Assembly (NCBI GenBank): GCA_963823525.1
Contig: CAWGLW010000006.1
Location: 1,364,001-1,428,000, forward strand
From: CAWGLW01 sp963823525
GTDB lineage: Bacteria; Pseudomonadota; Gammaproteobacteria; Steroidobacterales; Steroidobacteraceae
Length of the DNA stretch: 64,000 bases
Direction: 5' to 3'
A program made the translations under genes and the position numbers. Below the pieces are notes generated by a model. That model worked only from the letters and a program-made list of their open reading frames with translations, searched no databases and was not told where the DNA came from. Shown one piece after another: positions 1-8,498 of the stretch. Numbering within the stretch: the first letter of the stretch is position 1; each line of letters opens with the position of its first letter.

Positions 1-1400
1 CGGACGTATTCGCGCTCATCAAGGAAAAAGAAGCCAAGTTTGTCGATTTGCGATTCACGGATACCAAGGGCAAGGAGCAGCACGTGACCATTCCCAGCTG
101 GGTGGTCGATGAAGGCTTTTTCGAAGACGGGAAGGGCTTTGACGGCTCCTCGATTGCCGGTTGGAAGGGCATCCAGGAATCGGACATGATCCTGATGCCG
201 GACCCCTCGACTGCCGTGCTCGACCCGTTCTTCGAGGAAGCGACGGTCATCTTGCGCTGCGACATCATCGAGCCGTCGACGATGCAGGGCTACGAGCGCG
301 ACCCGCGCTCGCTGGCCAAGCGCGCCGAAGCGTACCTGCAGTCCACCGGTATCGCGGATAAGGCGTATTTCGGTCCTGAAAACGAGTTCTTTATTTTCGA
401 CAGCGTTCGTCACGGCAGCGCGATCAATGGAAGTTTCTACGAGATCGATTGCCTGCAGGGCAGCTGGAACTCATCGGCTCATCTTGAGGGTGGCAACCTC
501 GGTCACCGCCCCACGATCAAGGGCGGGTACTTCCCGGTGCCGCCGGTTGATGCATACCAGGATGTTCGCACGGCCATGTGTATGGCCCTCGGCGAGATGG
601 GCCTGAAGGTCGAGGTGCACCACTCGGAGGTTGCGACCGGCGGTCAGTCGGAGATCGGCGTTGTGGCCAATACGCTGGTGAACAAAGCCGACGAAGTACA
701 GATATTGAAATACGTCGTGCACAACGTGGCCGCGAGCTATGGCAAGTCCGCGACCTTTATGCCGAAACCGCTGGTCGGCGATAACGGAAACGGCATGCAC
801 GTCAATCAGTCGCTGTCGAAAGACGGGAAGAACATTTTCAGCGGTGACAAGTACGGCGGACTGTCAGAAATCGCGCTGTTCTACATCGGCGGCATCATCA
901 AGCACGCCCGCGCCCTGAATGCGCTGTCCAACGCGAGCACCAACAGCTACAAGCGTCTGGTACCCGGATTCGAAGCGCCGGTCATGCTGGCTTACTCGGC
1001 GCGCAACCGGTCAGCGTCCATTCGCATCCCGCACGCGATGAGCCCCAAGGCTCGCCGAATCGAGGCACGGTTCGCTGATTCGTCCGCGAATCCGTACCTT
1101 TGCTTCGCCTCGATGGTCATGGCCGGTCTCGACGGCATCAAGAACAAGATCCACCCCGGGGACCCCGCCGACAAGGATCTGTATGACCTGGCGCCCGAAG
1201 AGGCAAGAAACATCCCGACGGTCTGCCATGCGCTGGACCTGGCCCTGGATGCGCTCGACAAGGATCGCGCCTTCCTCAAGGAAGGCGGCGTGTTCACGGA
1301 CGATGTCATTGACGCCTACATCGCGCTGAAGATGCAGGAGGTGACAAAATTGCGTATGAGCACCCACCCCGTAGAGCTCGAGCTGTATTACAGCGTATGA
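1..1400 (+). CDS. glnA: Glutamine synthetase type I (5' end outside window)
   Basis: Makes glutamine from glutamate, ammonia and ATP; the central nitrogen-assimilation enzyme, a cytoplasmic dodecamer. The reading frame is open from the left edge (in frame from base 3, reading DVFALIKEKEAKFVDLRFTD), so only the first few residues are missing; the TTG at 48 is internal. Visible motifs are DGSSIAGW near the N-terminus, the ATP/metal segment FGPENEFFIFD, NGNGMHVNQS, and the C-terminal KDLYDLAPEE, whose tyrosine matches the adenylylation site of GSI-beta enzymes. The protein is therefore probably controlled by GlnE adenylylation. It sits just upstream of a DUF4124 gene and glnL-glnG on the same strand, the usual order in Pseudomonas-like genomes. 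Its NtrC-dependent promoter would lie outside the window. Confidence 0.97.
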   Translation, partial: DVFALIKEKEAKFVDLRFTDTKGKEQHVTIPSWVVDEGFFEDGKGFDGSSIAGWKGIQESDMILMPDPSTAVLDPFFEEATVILRCDIIEPSTMQGYERDPRSLAKRAEAYLQSTGIADKAYFGPENEFFIFDSVRHGSAINGSFYEIDCLQGSWNSSAHLEGGNLGHRPTIKGGYFPVPPVDAYQDVRTAMCMALGEMGLKVEVHHSEVATGGQSEIGVVANTLVNKADEVQILKYVVHNVAASYGKSATFMPKPLVGDNGNGMHVNQSLSKDGKNIFSGDKYGGLSEIALFYIGGIIKHARALNALSNASTNSYKRLVPGFEAPVMLAYSARNRSASIRIPHAMSPKARRIEARFADSSANPYLCFASMVMAGLDGIKNKIHPGDPADKDLYDLAPEEARNIPTVCHALDLALDALDKDRAFLKEGGVFTDDVIDAYIALKMQEVTKLRMSTHPVELELYYSV

Positions 1401-1409
1401 GCATGAGCA

Positions 1410-1437
1410 GCCCCGGCCTGCGCATGCAGGCCGGGGC
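1410..1437 (+). terminator. Strong hairpin after glnA
   Basis: A perfect 12-bp GC-rich stem (arms 1410-1421 and 1426-1437) with a GCAT loop lies 10 bases after the glnA stop. There is no clear T-run after it, so it may be a weak terminator or a 3' stabilising hairpin that separates high glnA expression from the genes downstream. Confidence 0.7.
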
Positions 1438-1523
1438 GTCGTTCCCATCGAACATTGACGTAATTCGCGATTCTCTCAAGCTGACTTTGTCACCCGTGAC
1501 TGCTGAGGCTATGCTCCCGGACT

Positions 1524-2111
1524 ATGAAAAAGTGGGTTTCTCTGCTGTGCTGCCTCTGGGCGGTTGTGGCTGTCGCGCAGACGAAGACCGAGGTCTGGTT
1601 CTGGAAAGACTCGAACGGCGTCACGCATTACACCGATCGACCGGTTGCGGGTGCGAAAAAACTCGAGCTGGCGACCGGCGAGCCGGTCCAGCCGCCGCCC
1701 GCCACAACGGCGGTCGAGCCACCGCAAGCGGAATCAGCGGCACAGAAGGCTGCGCCGGCCGTCAAGTACCGTTCGCTGGAGATCTGGCAACCCGAGAACG
1801 GAGAGACATTCTTCGGCGCCGATACGGTGGTGAACGTGCGGATCCGAATGGATCCGGATCTCGCGGACGGCGACAACCTGCTGCTCTACCTGGACGGAAA
1901 GCTGGTCGAGGGCCCGAAAAACTCGGCCGACTACGAGTTGTCCAATATCGATCGCGGCGTCCACTCGGTTACCTCGGTCATTACCGATGCGGGGGGCAGC
2001 GAGAAGATCCGCAGCGAGCCTCGCGTGTTTCATATCCGGCAGGCCACAGTCATTACTCCGAAAGCGGTTGGGCCGACCGTTCGACCGCCGGCTCGTCCGC
2101 AACCAAGATAG
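1524..2111 (+). CDS. DUF4124 domain-containing secreted protein
   Basis: A 195-residue exported protein of unknown function. The N-terminus (MKKWVSLLCCLWAVVAVAQ) is a signal peptide; it is followed at about residues 24-45 by the DUF4124 signature (WFWKDSNGVTHYTDRPVAGA). A linker rich in Pro, Ala and Gln leads to a predicted beta-sandwich part (about 90-180) with WQPENGETFFGADTVVNVRI, which resembles an Ig-like fold. DUF4124 genes are commonly found between glnA and glnL in gammaproteobacteria, so the position is conserved, but its link with nitrogen control is not established. The ribosome-binding site is weak. Confidence 0.85.
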   Translation: MKKWVSLLCCLWAVVAVAQTKTEVWFWKDSNGVTHYTDRPVAGAKKLELATGEPVQPPPATTAVEPPQAESAAQKAAPAVKYRSLEIWQPENGETFFGADTVVNVRIRMDPDLADGDNLLLYLDGKLVEGPKNSADYELSNIDRGVHSVTSVITDAGGSEKIRSEPRVFHIRQATVITPKAVGPTVRPPARPQPR

Positions 2112-2156
2112 CTCCCGGCGTCTTTTCACGCTCCACCCGCCCGCCGGGGATTTGCC

Positions 2157-3254
2157 GTGGCGGCTGAAAATCCCCTGTTGGACGCACCGGCCGCGGTCGA
2201 ATTGACCGAACTGCTCGACGGACTCGGTACCAGCGTGATGTGGCTCGATGCCAGCGGCGTCGTCCTGCATCTCAACGAGCCCGCGGAAGACTTGTTTGGC
2301 CTCGGTCGAAACCAGGCAGCCGGTCGCGCGGCGCACGCCCTGCTCGCCGCGAACCCGGAGATCGAGCGCGTCATCGCGCGTGCCCTGGGCAGTGGCGCGC
2401 AGTGCTCGAGGCGCGAACTGCCGATGGATCGGGGACCGCTGGCAAGCCGAAAACTCGTCGACGTGACCGTCACGCCGTTTGACGCACCAGGACGCCCGGG
2501 TGGCGCGGTTGTCGAGATGACCGACGTCACCCAGCATCAGCGCATTAACCGGGAGACCGCACTGCTGACCCAGCTCGGTGGCAGTCGCGCGATGGTCCGC
2601 CAGCTGGCGCATGAAATCAAGAATCCGCTCGGTGGCTTGCGTGGCGCCGCGCAATTGCTGGAGCGCCAGCTGGGCGACGCTTCTCTGCACGAGTACACGC
2701 GAGTAATCATCAGCGAAGCCGATCGGCTGGCGGCTCTGGTCGACGCCTTGCTCGGCCCCGGTCAGCCGCCGCACAAGGAGCCGGTCAATATTCATGAGCT
2801 GGTGCAGCACGTTGGACACCTGCTCGTGGGCGAGGCACCTTCCGGGGTGAACATCGAGCGTGACTATGATCCCAGTCTTCCCGACCTGCGCCTCGACCGG
2901 AACCAGATCATTCAGGCGCTTTTGAACCTTGGCCGAAACGCCGTGCAGGCGGTTGGCGAGCAAGGCCGGATCGTCCTGAGAACGCGAGCGCTGACCAATG
3001 CGAACATCGGACAGCGCCGATATGGCGTGGTCGCGAGCATACAGATCGAGGACGACGGACCCGGCGTCCCGCCGGGCCTCGCCGATACGGTCTTCTATCC
3101 GCTCGTGACCGGCCGCTCCAACGGCACGGGTCTCGGACTGGCTGTCGCGCAGGACCTGGTGGGCCGTCACGATGGCCTGATCGAATTTGACAGCCGACCG
3201 GGCCGAACCGTGTTCAACATTCTCGTGCCATTTGATGCCAATGACCTCAGCTAG
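2157..3254 (+). CDS. glnL: Nitrogen regulation sensor histidine kinase NtrB
   Basis: Cytoplasmic sensor kinase/phosphatase that phosphorylates NtrC under nitrogen limitation and is controlled by PII. Starts with GTG. Order: PAS domain (about 15-120), HisKA with the phospho-acceptor His152 in QLAHEIKNPLGG, then a GHKL ATPase with the N-box around Asn261 (NLGRNAVQAV), DDGPGVP at about 299-305 and GTGLGL at about 323-328. The 365-residue length is typical for the family and no membrane segment is seen. The 3' end overlaps the start of glnG, implying translational coupling. Confidence 0.96.
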   Translation: MAAENPLLDAPAAVELTELLDGLGTSVMWLDASGVVLHLNEPAEDLFGLGRNQAAGRAAHALLAANPEIERVIARALGSGAQCSRRELPMDRGPLASRKLVDVTVTPFDAPGRPGGAVVEMTDVTQHQRINRETALLTQLGGSRAMVRQLAHEIKNPLGGLRGAAQLLERQLGDASLHEYTRVIISEADRLAALVDALLGPGQPPHKEPVNIHELVQHVGHLLVGEAPSGVNIERDYDPSLPDLRLDRNQIIQALLNLGRNAVQAVGEQGRIVLRTRALTNANIGQRRYGVVASIQIEDDGPGVPPGLADTVFYPLVTGRSNGTGLGLAVAQDLVGRHDGLIEFDSRPGRTVFNILVPFDANDLS

Positions 3255-4647
3255 CACACTCGATGTCTGGATCGTCGATGACGACGCGTCGATTCGCTGG
3301 GTCGTCGAGCGCGCGCTGCGGCAGGCCGGCATGCAGGTGACGGCGTTCGAAGACGCCGACTCGGCCATCGCGGCGTTGCGGCGGAAGCAGCCGGATGTGC
3401 TGGTGACGGATATTCGAATGCCCGGCCGAAGTGGCCTCGACCTGCTCGAAGAGGCGCGTACGCGACACTCGACCTTGCCGGTCATCGTGATGACGGCGCA
3501 CTCGGATCTCGACAGCGCGGTCGCCGCCTACCAGGGTGGCGCGTTCGAGTACCTGCCGAAGCCTTTTGATATCGACCAGGCCGTTGAACTGGTCCGCCGT
3601 GCAGCTACGCAGGAGCAGGGTCAAAACGCCGGTACGGTAGAATCGCGGCGTATTCCCGAGATGCTTGGACAGGCGGCTTCCATGCAGGAAGTCTTCCGGG
3701 CCATCGGCCGGCTTTCGCGTTCAAGCATGACCGTGCTGATAACCGGCGAGTCCGGCACCGGCAAGGAATTGATTGCGCGCGCGCTGCATCGGCACAGCCC
3801 GAGAGCGGCCAAGCCGTTCATCGCACTGAACACCTCCGCATTCACCGCGGATCTGCTCGAGTCGGAGTTGTTTGGTCACGAGAAAGGCTCCTTCACCGGC
3901 GCGGCTGACCAGCGGCGCGGCCGTTTCGAGCAGGCGGACGGCGGCACTTTGTTCCTCGATGAAATAGGGGACATGTCACCTGCGCTGCAGACCCGGTTGC
4001 TGCGCGTGCTGGCCGAGGCTGAGTTCTATCGCGTCGGCGGACAGCTACCCGTCAAGGTGGACGTCCGGGTCATCGCGGCGACCCATCAGGATCTCGAGCG
4101 CCGCGTCGAGGAGGGTATGTTTCGGGAGGATCTCCTGCATCGATTGAACGTCATTCGTATCGAGGCGCCGCCATTGCGGCAGCGTCGCGAGGACATTCCC
4201 GAACTGTTGCGGCATTACCTGGACACCGCGTCGCTGGAGCTCGGCATTGCGCCGAAGGTACTGAGCGGCGATGCGCTGGCCACGCTTACCGCCTTTGACT
4301 GGCCGGGCAATGTGAGACAGCTCATCAACGCCTGTCGCCGACTGACCGTTCTGGCTGCGGGGCGCGAGATCGAGGTCACCGATATCCCGGCGGACCTCGG
4401 CGGAGGCAGCGCCGTGACCGATGCCGTTGATGACTGGACCCACGCACTGGCGCACTGGGCGAGGGCTCGCCTTTCCGCAGAGTCAGGGCCCCTGCTTGAA
4501 GAGGCCGCGCCGGCGTTCGAGCGAACCCTGATCCGCGAGGCGTTGAAAATTGCCGGCGGTGGCCGGCAGGACGCCGCACGGATGCTGGGCTGGGGCCGCA
4601 ATACCCTGACGCGAAAACTCAAGGAACTCGGTATGGAGGACGGCTGA
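3241..4647 (+). CDS. glnG: Nitrogen regulation response regulator NtrC
   Basis: Sigma-54-dependent activator of nitrogen-limitation genes. The start at 3241 (MTSASTLDVWIVDDD) gives 468 residues, close to the E. coli length; an in-frame ATG at 3235 is equally possible. Receiver domain with phospho-acceptor Asp57 (LVTDIRMPG), AAA+ domain with Walker A GESGTGKE at about 169-176, Walker B LFLDEI at about 237-242, and a C-terminal Fis-type helix-turn-helix ending NTLTRKLKELGM. The sigma-54-contacting loop reads GSFTGA (216-221) rather than the usual GAFTGA. It overlaps the 3' end of glnL by 14 bp and converges on pyrD with only 7 bases between them. Confidence 0.96.
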   Translation: MTSASTLDVWIVDDDASIRWVVERALRQAGMQVTAFEDADSAIAALRRKQPDVLVTDIRMPGRSGLDLLEEARTRHSTLPVIVMTAHSDLDSAVAAYQGGAFEYLPKPFDIDQAVELVRRAATQEQGQNAGTVESRRIPEMLGQAASMQEVFRAIGRLSRSSMTVLITGESGTGKELIARALHRHSPRAAKPFIALNTSAFTADLLESELFGHEKGSFTGAADQRRGRFEQADGGTLFLDEIGDMSPALQTRLLRVLAEAEFYRVGGQLPVKVDVRVIAATHQDLERRVEEGMFREDLLHRLNVIRIEAPPLRQRREDIPELLRHYLDTASLELGIAPKVLSGDALATLTAFDWPGNVRQLINACRRLTVLAAGREIEVTDIPADLGGGSAVTDAVDDWTHALAHWARARLSAESGPLLEEAAPAFERTLIREALKIAGGGRQDAARMLGWGRNTLTRKLKELGMEDG

Positions 4648-4654
4648 CCCGCCC

Positions 4655-5641
4655 TCAGCAGGTGCAGGCTTCGACCTTTCGCGGCGGTGCATCCAAGCTG
4701 CCGACGAGTTCGACGGCAGAGGACATGCCATGGCCTTTCAGGTAGTCGGCAATGCCGACGTTGATTTTGCGACACACCAGCGGGTCGTAAAACAGTGACG
4801 TACCGACTCCAACCGCCGTTGCACCGGCGATCATGAATTCCAGTGCGTCACGCGCGTTCGTGATTCCGCCCTGTCCAATGATCGGCACACCGTGCGGGCG
4901 GGCGACCTCGGCAACCTGCATGACCTTGAGCAATGCGATTGGCTTGATCGCAGGTCCGGACAAGCCACCCTGGATATTGCCGATCACCGGCCGGCGGCTC
5001 TCGATATCGATCGCCATGCCCATCAGTGTATTGATGACAGCCAGTGCATCGCTGCCGGCTTCAATGCAGCGCCGGGCATTTTCCCGAATATCGGTCTGGT
5101 TCGGCGAGAGCTTGGTGATCACCGGTTTTGCGGTCACTTTTCGGCAGGCTTCCACGACCCGCGCCGACATATCCGGGTCATTGCCAAACTGCACGCCACC
5201 TTCCTTAATATTCGGGCAGGAGATGTTGATCTCCATTGCGTCGATCGGCGAGTCGTCAAAGCGGCGCGTGACTTCGACGTAGTCCTCGATTGTCGAGCCG
5301 CAGATGTTGGCGATGAACCGTGTCTCGCCGAAATCCAGCAGGGGCAGGATACGGGTGACCACGTGTTCGACGCCCGGATTCTGCAGGCCAATCGCATTGA
5401 GCATGCCCATCGGCGTCTCGTAGACGCGGTGCGCGGGATTGCCGAGGCGCGGCTCGCGTGTCGTCCCCTTGAGCACGACGGCTCCGACGTCAGTGTTCGA
5501 GAAGCCGGCCACACGCGTGTATTCTTCGCCAAAACCGACGCAACCGGAGAGCAGTACGATCGGTGAGGCCAGGTTGAGGCCACAGAAACTGATCGAAAGC
5601 GAGGGCGGCGGCAAGTCCGGAGTGGAATTCATGAGCGACAT
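4655..5641 (-). CDS. pyrD: Dihydroorotate dehydrogenase, class 1B-like catalytic subunit
   Basis: Oxidises dihydroorotate to orotate in pyrimidine synthesis with FMN. The N-terminal segment (LASPIVLLSGCVGFGEEY), Lys58 in VLKGTT, MLNAIGLQNPG at about 80-90 and Cys142 in NISCPN match cytoplasmic class 1 enzymes with a catalytic cysteine, as in Gram-positive PyrDB. Most gammaproteobacteria use the membrane-bound class 2 enzyme with a catalytic serine. Class 1B enzymes normally need the PyrK iron-sulfur partner, and none is encoded next to it. The C-terminus lacks the ferredoxin-like extension of dihydropyrimidine dehydrogenase PreA. It follows the CBS gene by 16 bases and probably shares its transcript. 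Confidence 0.85.
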   Translation of the reverse strand: MSLMNSTPDLPPPSLSISFCGLNLASPIVLLSGCVGFGEEYTRVAGFSNTDVGAVVLKGTTREPRLGNPAHRVYETPMGMLNAIGLQNPGVEHVVTRILPLLDFGETRFIANICGSTIEDYVEVTRRFDDSPIDAMEINISCPNIKEGGVQFGNDPDMSARVVEACRKVTAKPVITKLSPNQTDIRENARRCIEAGSDALAVINTLMGMAIDIESRRPVIGNIQGGLSGPAIKPIALLKVMQVAEVARPHGVPIIGQGGITNARDALEFMIAGATAVGVGTSLFYDPLVCRKINVGIADYLKGHGMSSAVELVGSLDAPPRKVEACTC

Positions 5642-5657
5642 TATAATGACCGCCCCT

Positions 5658-6083
5658 TCACCCGGTGATAAAGCGCTCCAACTGCTCGATCGTCGCGTCC
5701 TGTTCCTCGATGACGGTGCGTACGCAGTCGCCGATCGAAATCATACCGGCCAGCGCGTCGTCGGCCAGGACCGGCAGGTGTCTGAATCGCCTCTCCGTCA
5801 TGATCGTCATGCACTGGCGAATCGTGTGATCCAGCGTCACGGTGACCGCCGGCGAACTCATGATCTGCCAGACAGGTGTATCGGCCGACGAGCGGCGCTG
5901 CAGGACCACCTTGCGGGCATAGTCACGCTCGGAAACCACGCCGACCAGCTCGCCCTGACGCAAAACAGGCAGTGCACCGATGTGCCTGTCTGCCATTATC
6001 TGAATCGCCTCAAGCACCGGCTCGTCTGCTTCGACGGACCAGACCTCGCCCCCCTTGCGGAGCAGCAACTGACCGACACGCAT
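5658..6083 (-). CDS. Tandem CBS-domain protein
   Basis: A 141-residue protein made of two CBS motifs (about 1-60 and 70-135), a regulatory module that usually binds adenine nucleotides such as AMP, ATP or S-adenosylmethionine. I chose the start at 6083 (MRVGQLLLRKGG) because AAGGAG lies about 9 bases upstream; the frame is open further but has no better site. No catalytic domain is attached. Recurrent CBS features include ADRHIGALPVL and FRHLPVLADDALAGMIS. It lies upstream of pyrD on the same strand and is divergent from trmL across a 43-bp gap. Its ligand and target are unknown. Confidence 0.88.
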   Translation of the reverse strand: MRVGQLLLRKGGEVWSVEADEPVLEAIQIMADRHIGALPVLRQGELVGVVSERDYARKVVLQRRSSADTPVWQIMSSPAVTVTLDHTIRQCMTIMTERRFRHLPVLADDALAGMISIGDCVRTVIEEQDATIEQLERFITG

Positions 6084-6126
6084 CGTTTCGCTCCTTCCCC
6101 CCTGCGGGCATACATCCAACCAGTGC

Positions 6127-6615
6127 ATGGTCACGGAATCCACGCGCGTGTTCAACATCATACTCTTTGAACCGGAAATCCCGCCCAACACGGGCAACGT
6201 GATCCGCCTGTGCGCGAATGCCGGGGCGACGCTGCACCTGGTTCGGCCGCTGGGTTTCCGCCTCGACGCAAAGGCGCTACGGCGTGCCGGCCTCGACTAT
6301 TCCGAGTTAACTGAGACGAACGTGCACGAAAGCTTTCCCGACTGCCTTGCCAGTCTGCACGAACCGCGCTGGTTCGCATTCACCACCAGGGCGAGCCAGC
6401 ACCATGACCGGGTCCGTTTTCGCCCCGGCGACGCATTCGTCTTCGGACCTGAAACACGCGGTCTGCCGGCTACGGTGCTTGACGCCTGCCCGTCCGAGCG
6501 CCAATTGCGCATTCCGATGCGAGAGGACGCGCGCAGCCTTAACCTCTCCAATGCGGTTGCAGTGGCGCTCTACGAAGCCTGGCGCCAGCAGGGTTTCATT
6601 CATTCTCGGCCTTGA
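6127..6615 (+). CDS. trmL: tRNA (cytidine(34)-2'-O)-methyltransferase TrmL
   Basis: SPOUT-family enzyme that 2'-O-methylates the wobble base of some leucine tRNAs using S-adenosylmethionine. At 162 residues it is the minimal SpoU/TrmL length, without an added RNA-binding domain. Characteristic segments are EPEIPPNTGNVIRLCANAG near the N-terminus, FGPETRGLP in the middle, and the knotted C-terminal RIPMREDARSLNLSNAVAVALYE. The last 20 bases overlap the end of gpsA on the other strand. Confidence 0.94.
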   Translation: MVTESTRVFNIILFEPEIPPNTGNVIRLCANAGATLHLVRPLGFRLDAKALRRAGLDYSELTETNVHESFPDCLASLHEPRWFAFTTRASQHHDRVRFRPGDAFVFGPETRGLPATVLDACPSERQLRIPMREDARSLNLSNAVAVALYEAWRQQGFIHSRP

Positions 6616-7627
6616 TCGAGCGCAGCATCAGTGCTGAGACGGCGGCTTTCGGCTCAATGCCTTCATACAGTACCCGGTATATCTGCTCCGTAATTGGCAT
6701 CTCGACACCCGTCTTTCGTGCGACGGCTCGCACAGCCTTCGCCGCCAGCACACCCTCGACAACCTGCCCGATTTCTTCCTGCGCCCGCTCGCGTGAAAGC
6801 CCGGCCGCGAGCGCGAGGCCGCACCGCCTGTTCCGTGACTGGTCATCGGTGCAGGTCAACACGAGGTCGCCGAGTCCCGCAAGGCCCATAAAAGTGTCTT
6901 TCTCGGCGCCGAGTGCCACACCGAGGCGCATCATTTCGGCCAGTCCACGCGTAATCAGGGCGACCCTGGAATTCGCGCCGAAACCCAGCCCGTCGGATGC
7001 GCCCGCGCCAATGGCCAGCACGTTTTTCGTTGCGCCGCCAACCTCGACGCCCGTCACGTCGGTCGAGCTGTACGCCCGGAACTGCAACCCTGAAAGACCG
7101 CGGGCGAGCGAAAGTGCGTACGCCGCGTCGCTGGAGGCAACGGTCATCGCTGTGGGAAGGCCCGCACCGACCTCGGACGCGAATGTCGGGCCCGACAGCA
7201 CGGCGGTAGGCACATCCCTGCCAAGCACCTCGTCGGCCACCTGGTGTGGCAAAAGGCCGGAGTCGAGCTCAAATCCCTTTGTCGCCCAGGACACCCGCAT
7301 CGCAGGTTTCAGAACCGGCGCCAGTCGCTGCAGCAGTTCACGAAACGCATGGCTTGGCACGGCGACCAGCAGATCGTCCGCAGCGCCGACGGCCCGGGCC
7401 AGCGCGGGCTCGACACCCAGCCTGTCCGGGAACACGATATGCGGAAGGTAGCGAACGTTGCGACGCTCCTGCGCCATCCGCTTGACCGCGGCCGAATCGC
7501 GGCCCCACAGGATCGTGCGATGACCGGTCCGCGCGAGGTGGACCGCCAGCGCCGTGCCCCATGAGCCCGATCCCAATACCGCTATCGCGGGCCGCTCTTC
7601 AGTGTCCGGGCCTCGCAGCGTGGCCAC
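6596..7627 (-). CDS. gpsA: Glycerol-3-phosphate dehydrogenase [NAD(P)+]
   Basis: Reduces dihydroxyacetone phosphate to sn-glycerol-3-phosphate for phospholipid synthesis; cytoplasmic. The N-terminal Rossmann motif is AVLGSGSWGTALAVHLA, and the catalytic lysine region is GGATKNVLAIGAG near the middle of the 343-residue chain. Downstream of secB by 15 bases, it forms the last gene of the conserved yibN-grxC-secB-gpsA group. Its 3' end runs into the convergent trmL gene. Confidence 0.97.
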   Translation of the reverse strand: MATLRGPDTEERPAIAVLGSGSWGTALAVHLARTGHRTILWGRDSAAVKRMAQERRNVRYLPHIVFPDRLGVEPALARAVGAADDLLVAVPSHAFRELLQRLAPVLKPAMRVSWATKGFELDSGLLPHQVADEVLGRDVPTAVLSGPTFASEVGAGLPTAMTVASSDAAYALSLARGLSGLQFRAYSSTDVTGVEVGGATKNVLAIGAGASDGLGFGANSRVALITRGLAEMMRLGVALGAEKDTFMGLAGLGDLVLTCTDDQSRNRRCGLALAAGLSRERAQEEIGQVVEGVLAAKAVRAVARKTGVEMPITEQIYRVLYEGIEPKAAVSALMLRSIKAENE

Positions 7628-7642
7628 GGTCAGTGGCCTGCT

Positions 7643-8164
7643 TCAATTTACGACAGGCGGATTCGGCGCAGCCTGCTCGGCGGCTGCCCGCTGCTGAGCA
7701 GCCTGCGCCTGCAACCCCTCGAAAGTCACGAGCGGCAGCAGGAACGGCGGAAATCCACCCTTGGTGACAAGGTCGGAAACGGTTGCCCGCGCATAGGCCA
7801 TCAGGTAGTTCGGCGCCATTATCGAGAGTACCTGCGATACATCGTTCGCGGACAGATTGCGCACGAGGAATGCACCGGCCTGCTGCAGTTCCAGCAACCA
7901 GACGGTCTGCTCCCCGGCCCTGGCTTCAAGATTGACCTGCAGCACGACTTCGTGGGTGTCTTTGCCAAGCGCACTGGCTTTGGTGCCGAGGTTCAGGCTG
8001 ACGGTCGGTACCGGCAGGGGCTCGGCCTGGCTGGCCATGAACGGGCCATTGGGCGCTTCGAACGAACAGTCCTTAATATACAAGGCCTGCGGCGTTACGA
8101 CCGGCGCGTTCGGATCGTTGGCCGGCTGGCTGGCCGGGGCGGCGTTGGGTTTTTCGTCGGTCAT
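7643..8164 (-). CDS. secB: Protein-export chaperone SecB
   Basis: Tetrameric cytoplasmic chaperone that holds Sec preproteins unfolded and delivers them to SecA. The core (LYIKDCSFEAPNGPF, then ANDVSQVLSIMAPNYLMAYARATVSDLVTKGGFPPFLLP) is a full match to the family. At 173 residues it is a little longer than E. coli SecB, the extra being a low-complexity N-terminus and an Ala/Gln-rich tail. It lies between grxC and gpsA. Confidence 0.97.
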   Translation of the reverse strand: MTDEKPNAAPASQPANDPNAPVVTPQALYIKDCSFEAPNGPFMASQAEPLPVPTVSLNLGTKASALGKDTHEVVLQVNLEARAGEQTVWLLELQQAGAFLVRNLSANDVSQVLSIMAPNYLMAYARATVSDLVTKGGFPPFLLPLVTFEGLQAQAAQQRAAAEQAAPNPPVVN

Positions 8165-8216
8165 GCGTGTCGTCCTGTGGATTGGTTAAACAAAGGCTAC
8201 GCAGCCTGGTGTCATC

Positions 8217-8498
8217 TCATTGGGAACTCAACAGTGTGCGCAGCTCGCCGGAGTGCTCGAGAGCGTTCAGTTCGTCGAAACCGCCAATGTGGCGGTCGCC
8301 GATGAAGATCTGTGGCACCGTGCGATGGCCGCCACTGCGGGTGACCATGTCAGCCCGCTGTTCCGGCTCTTCGTCCACGGCGATTTCCTTGTATCCAACG
8401 CCGAGCCGCTCGAACAGGCTGCGTGCGCGCATGCAGTAAGGGCACCAGGCCGTCGCATACATAATCACTGCCGGCGAGTCCGCTTCGGCGTCCGTCAT
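8217..8498 (-). CDS. grxC: Glutaredoxin 3 (GrxC type)
   Basis: Small dithiol glutaredoxin (93 residues) that reduces disulfides and glutathione adducts with glutathione. The active site is Cys19-Pro-Tyr-Cys22, followed by the cis-proline TVPQIFI and the glutathione-binding IGGFDEL. The start at 8498 has AAGGAAAG upstream and overlaps the rhodanese stop codon (8495) in an ATGA arrangement, so the two are probably translationally coupled. Confidence 0.95.
   Translation of the reverse strand: MTDAEADSPAVIMYATAWCPYCMRARSLFERLGVGYKEIAVDEEPEQRADMVTRSGGHRTVPQIFIGDRHIGGFDELNALEHSGELRTLLSSQ

Noticed and set aside
1734..3485. 583-codon minus-strand frame opposite glnL
   Set aside because: Antisense shadow of the DUF4124, glnL and glnG genes, caused by high GC at third positions; no domain can be recognised.
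4655..5641. Dihydropyrimidine dehydrogenase (PreA) reading of the pyrD gene
   Set aside because: It lacks the C-terminal iron-sulfur domain of PreA, and the N-terminal pattern fits PyrD class 1.
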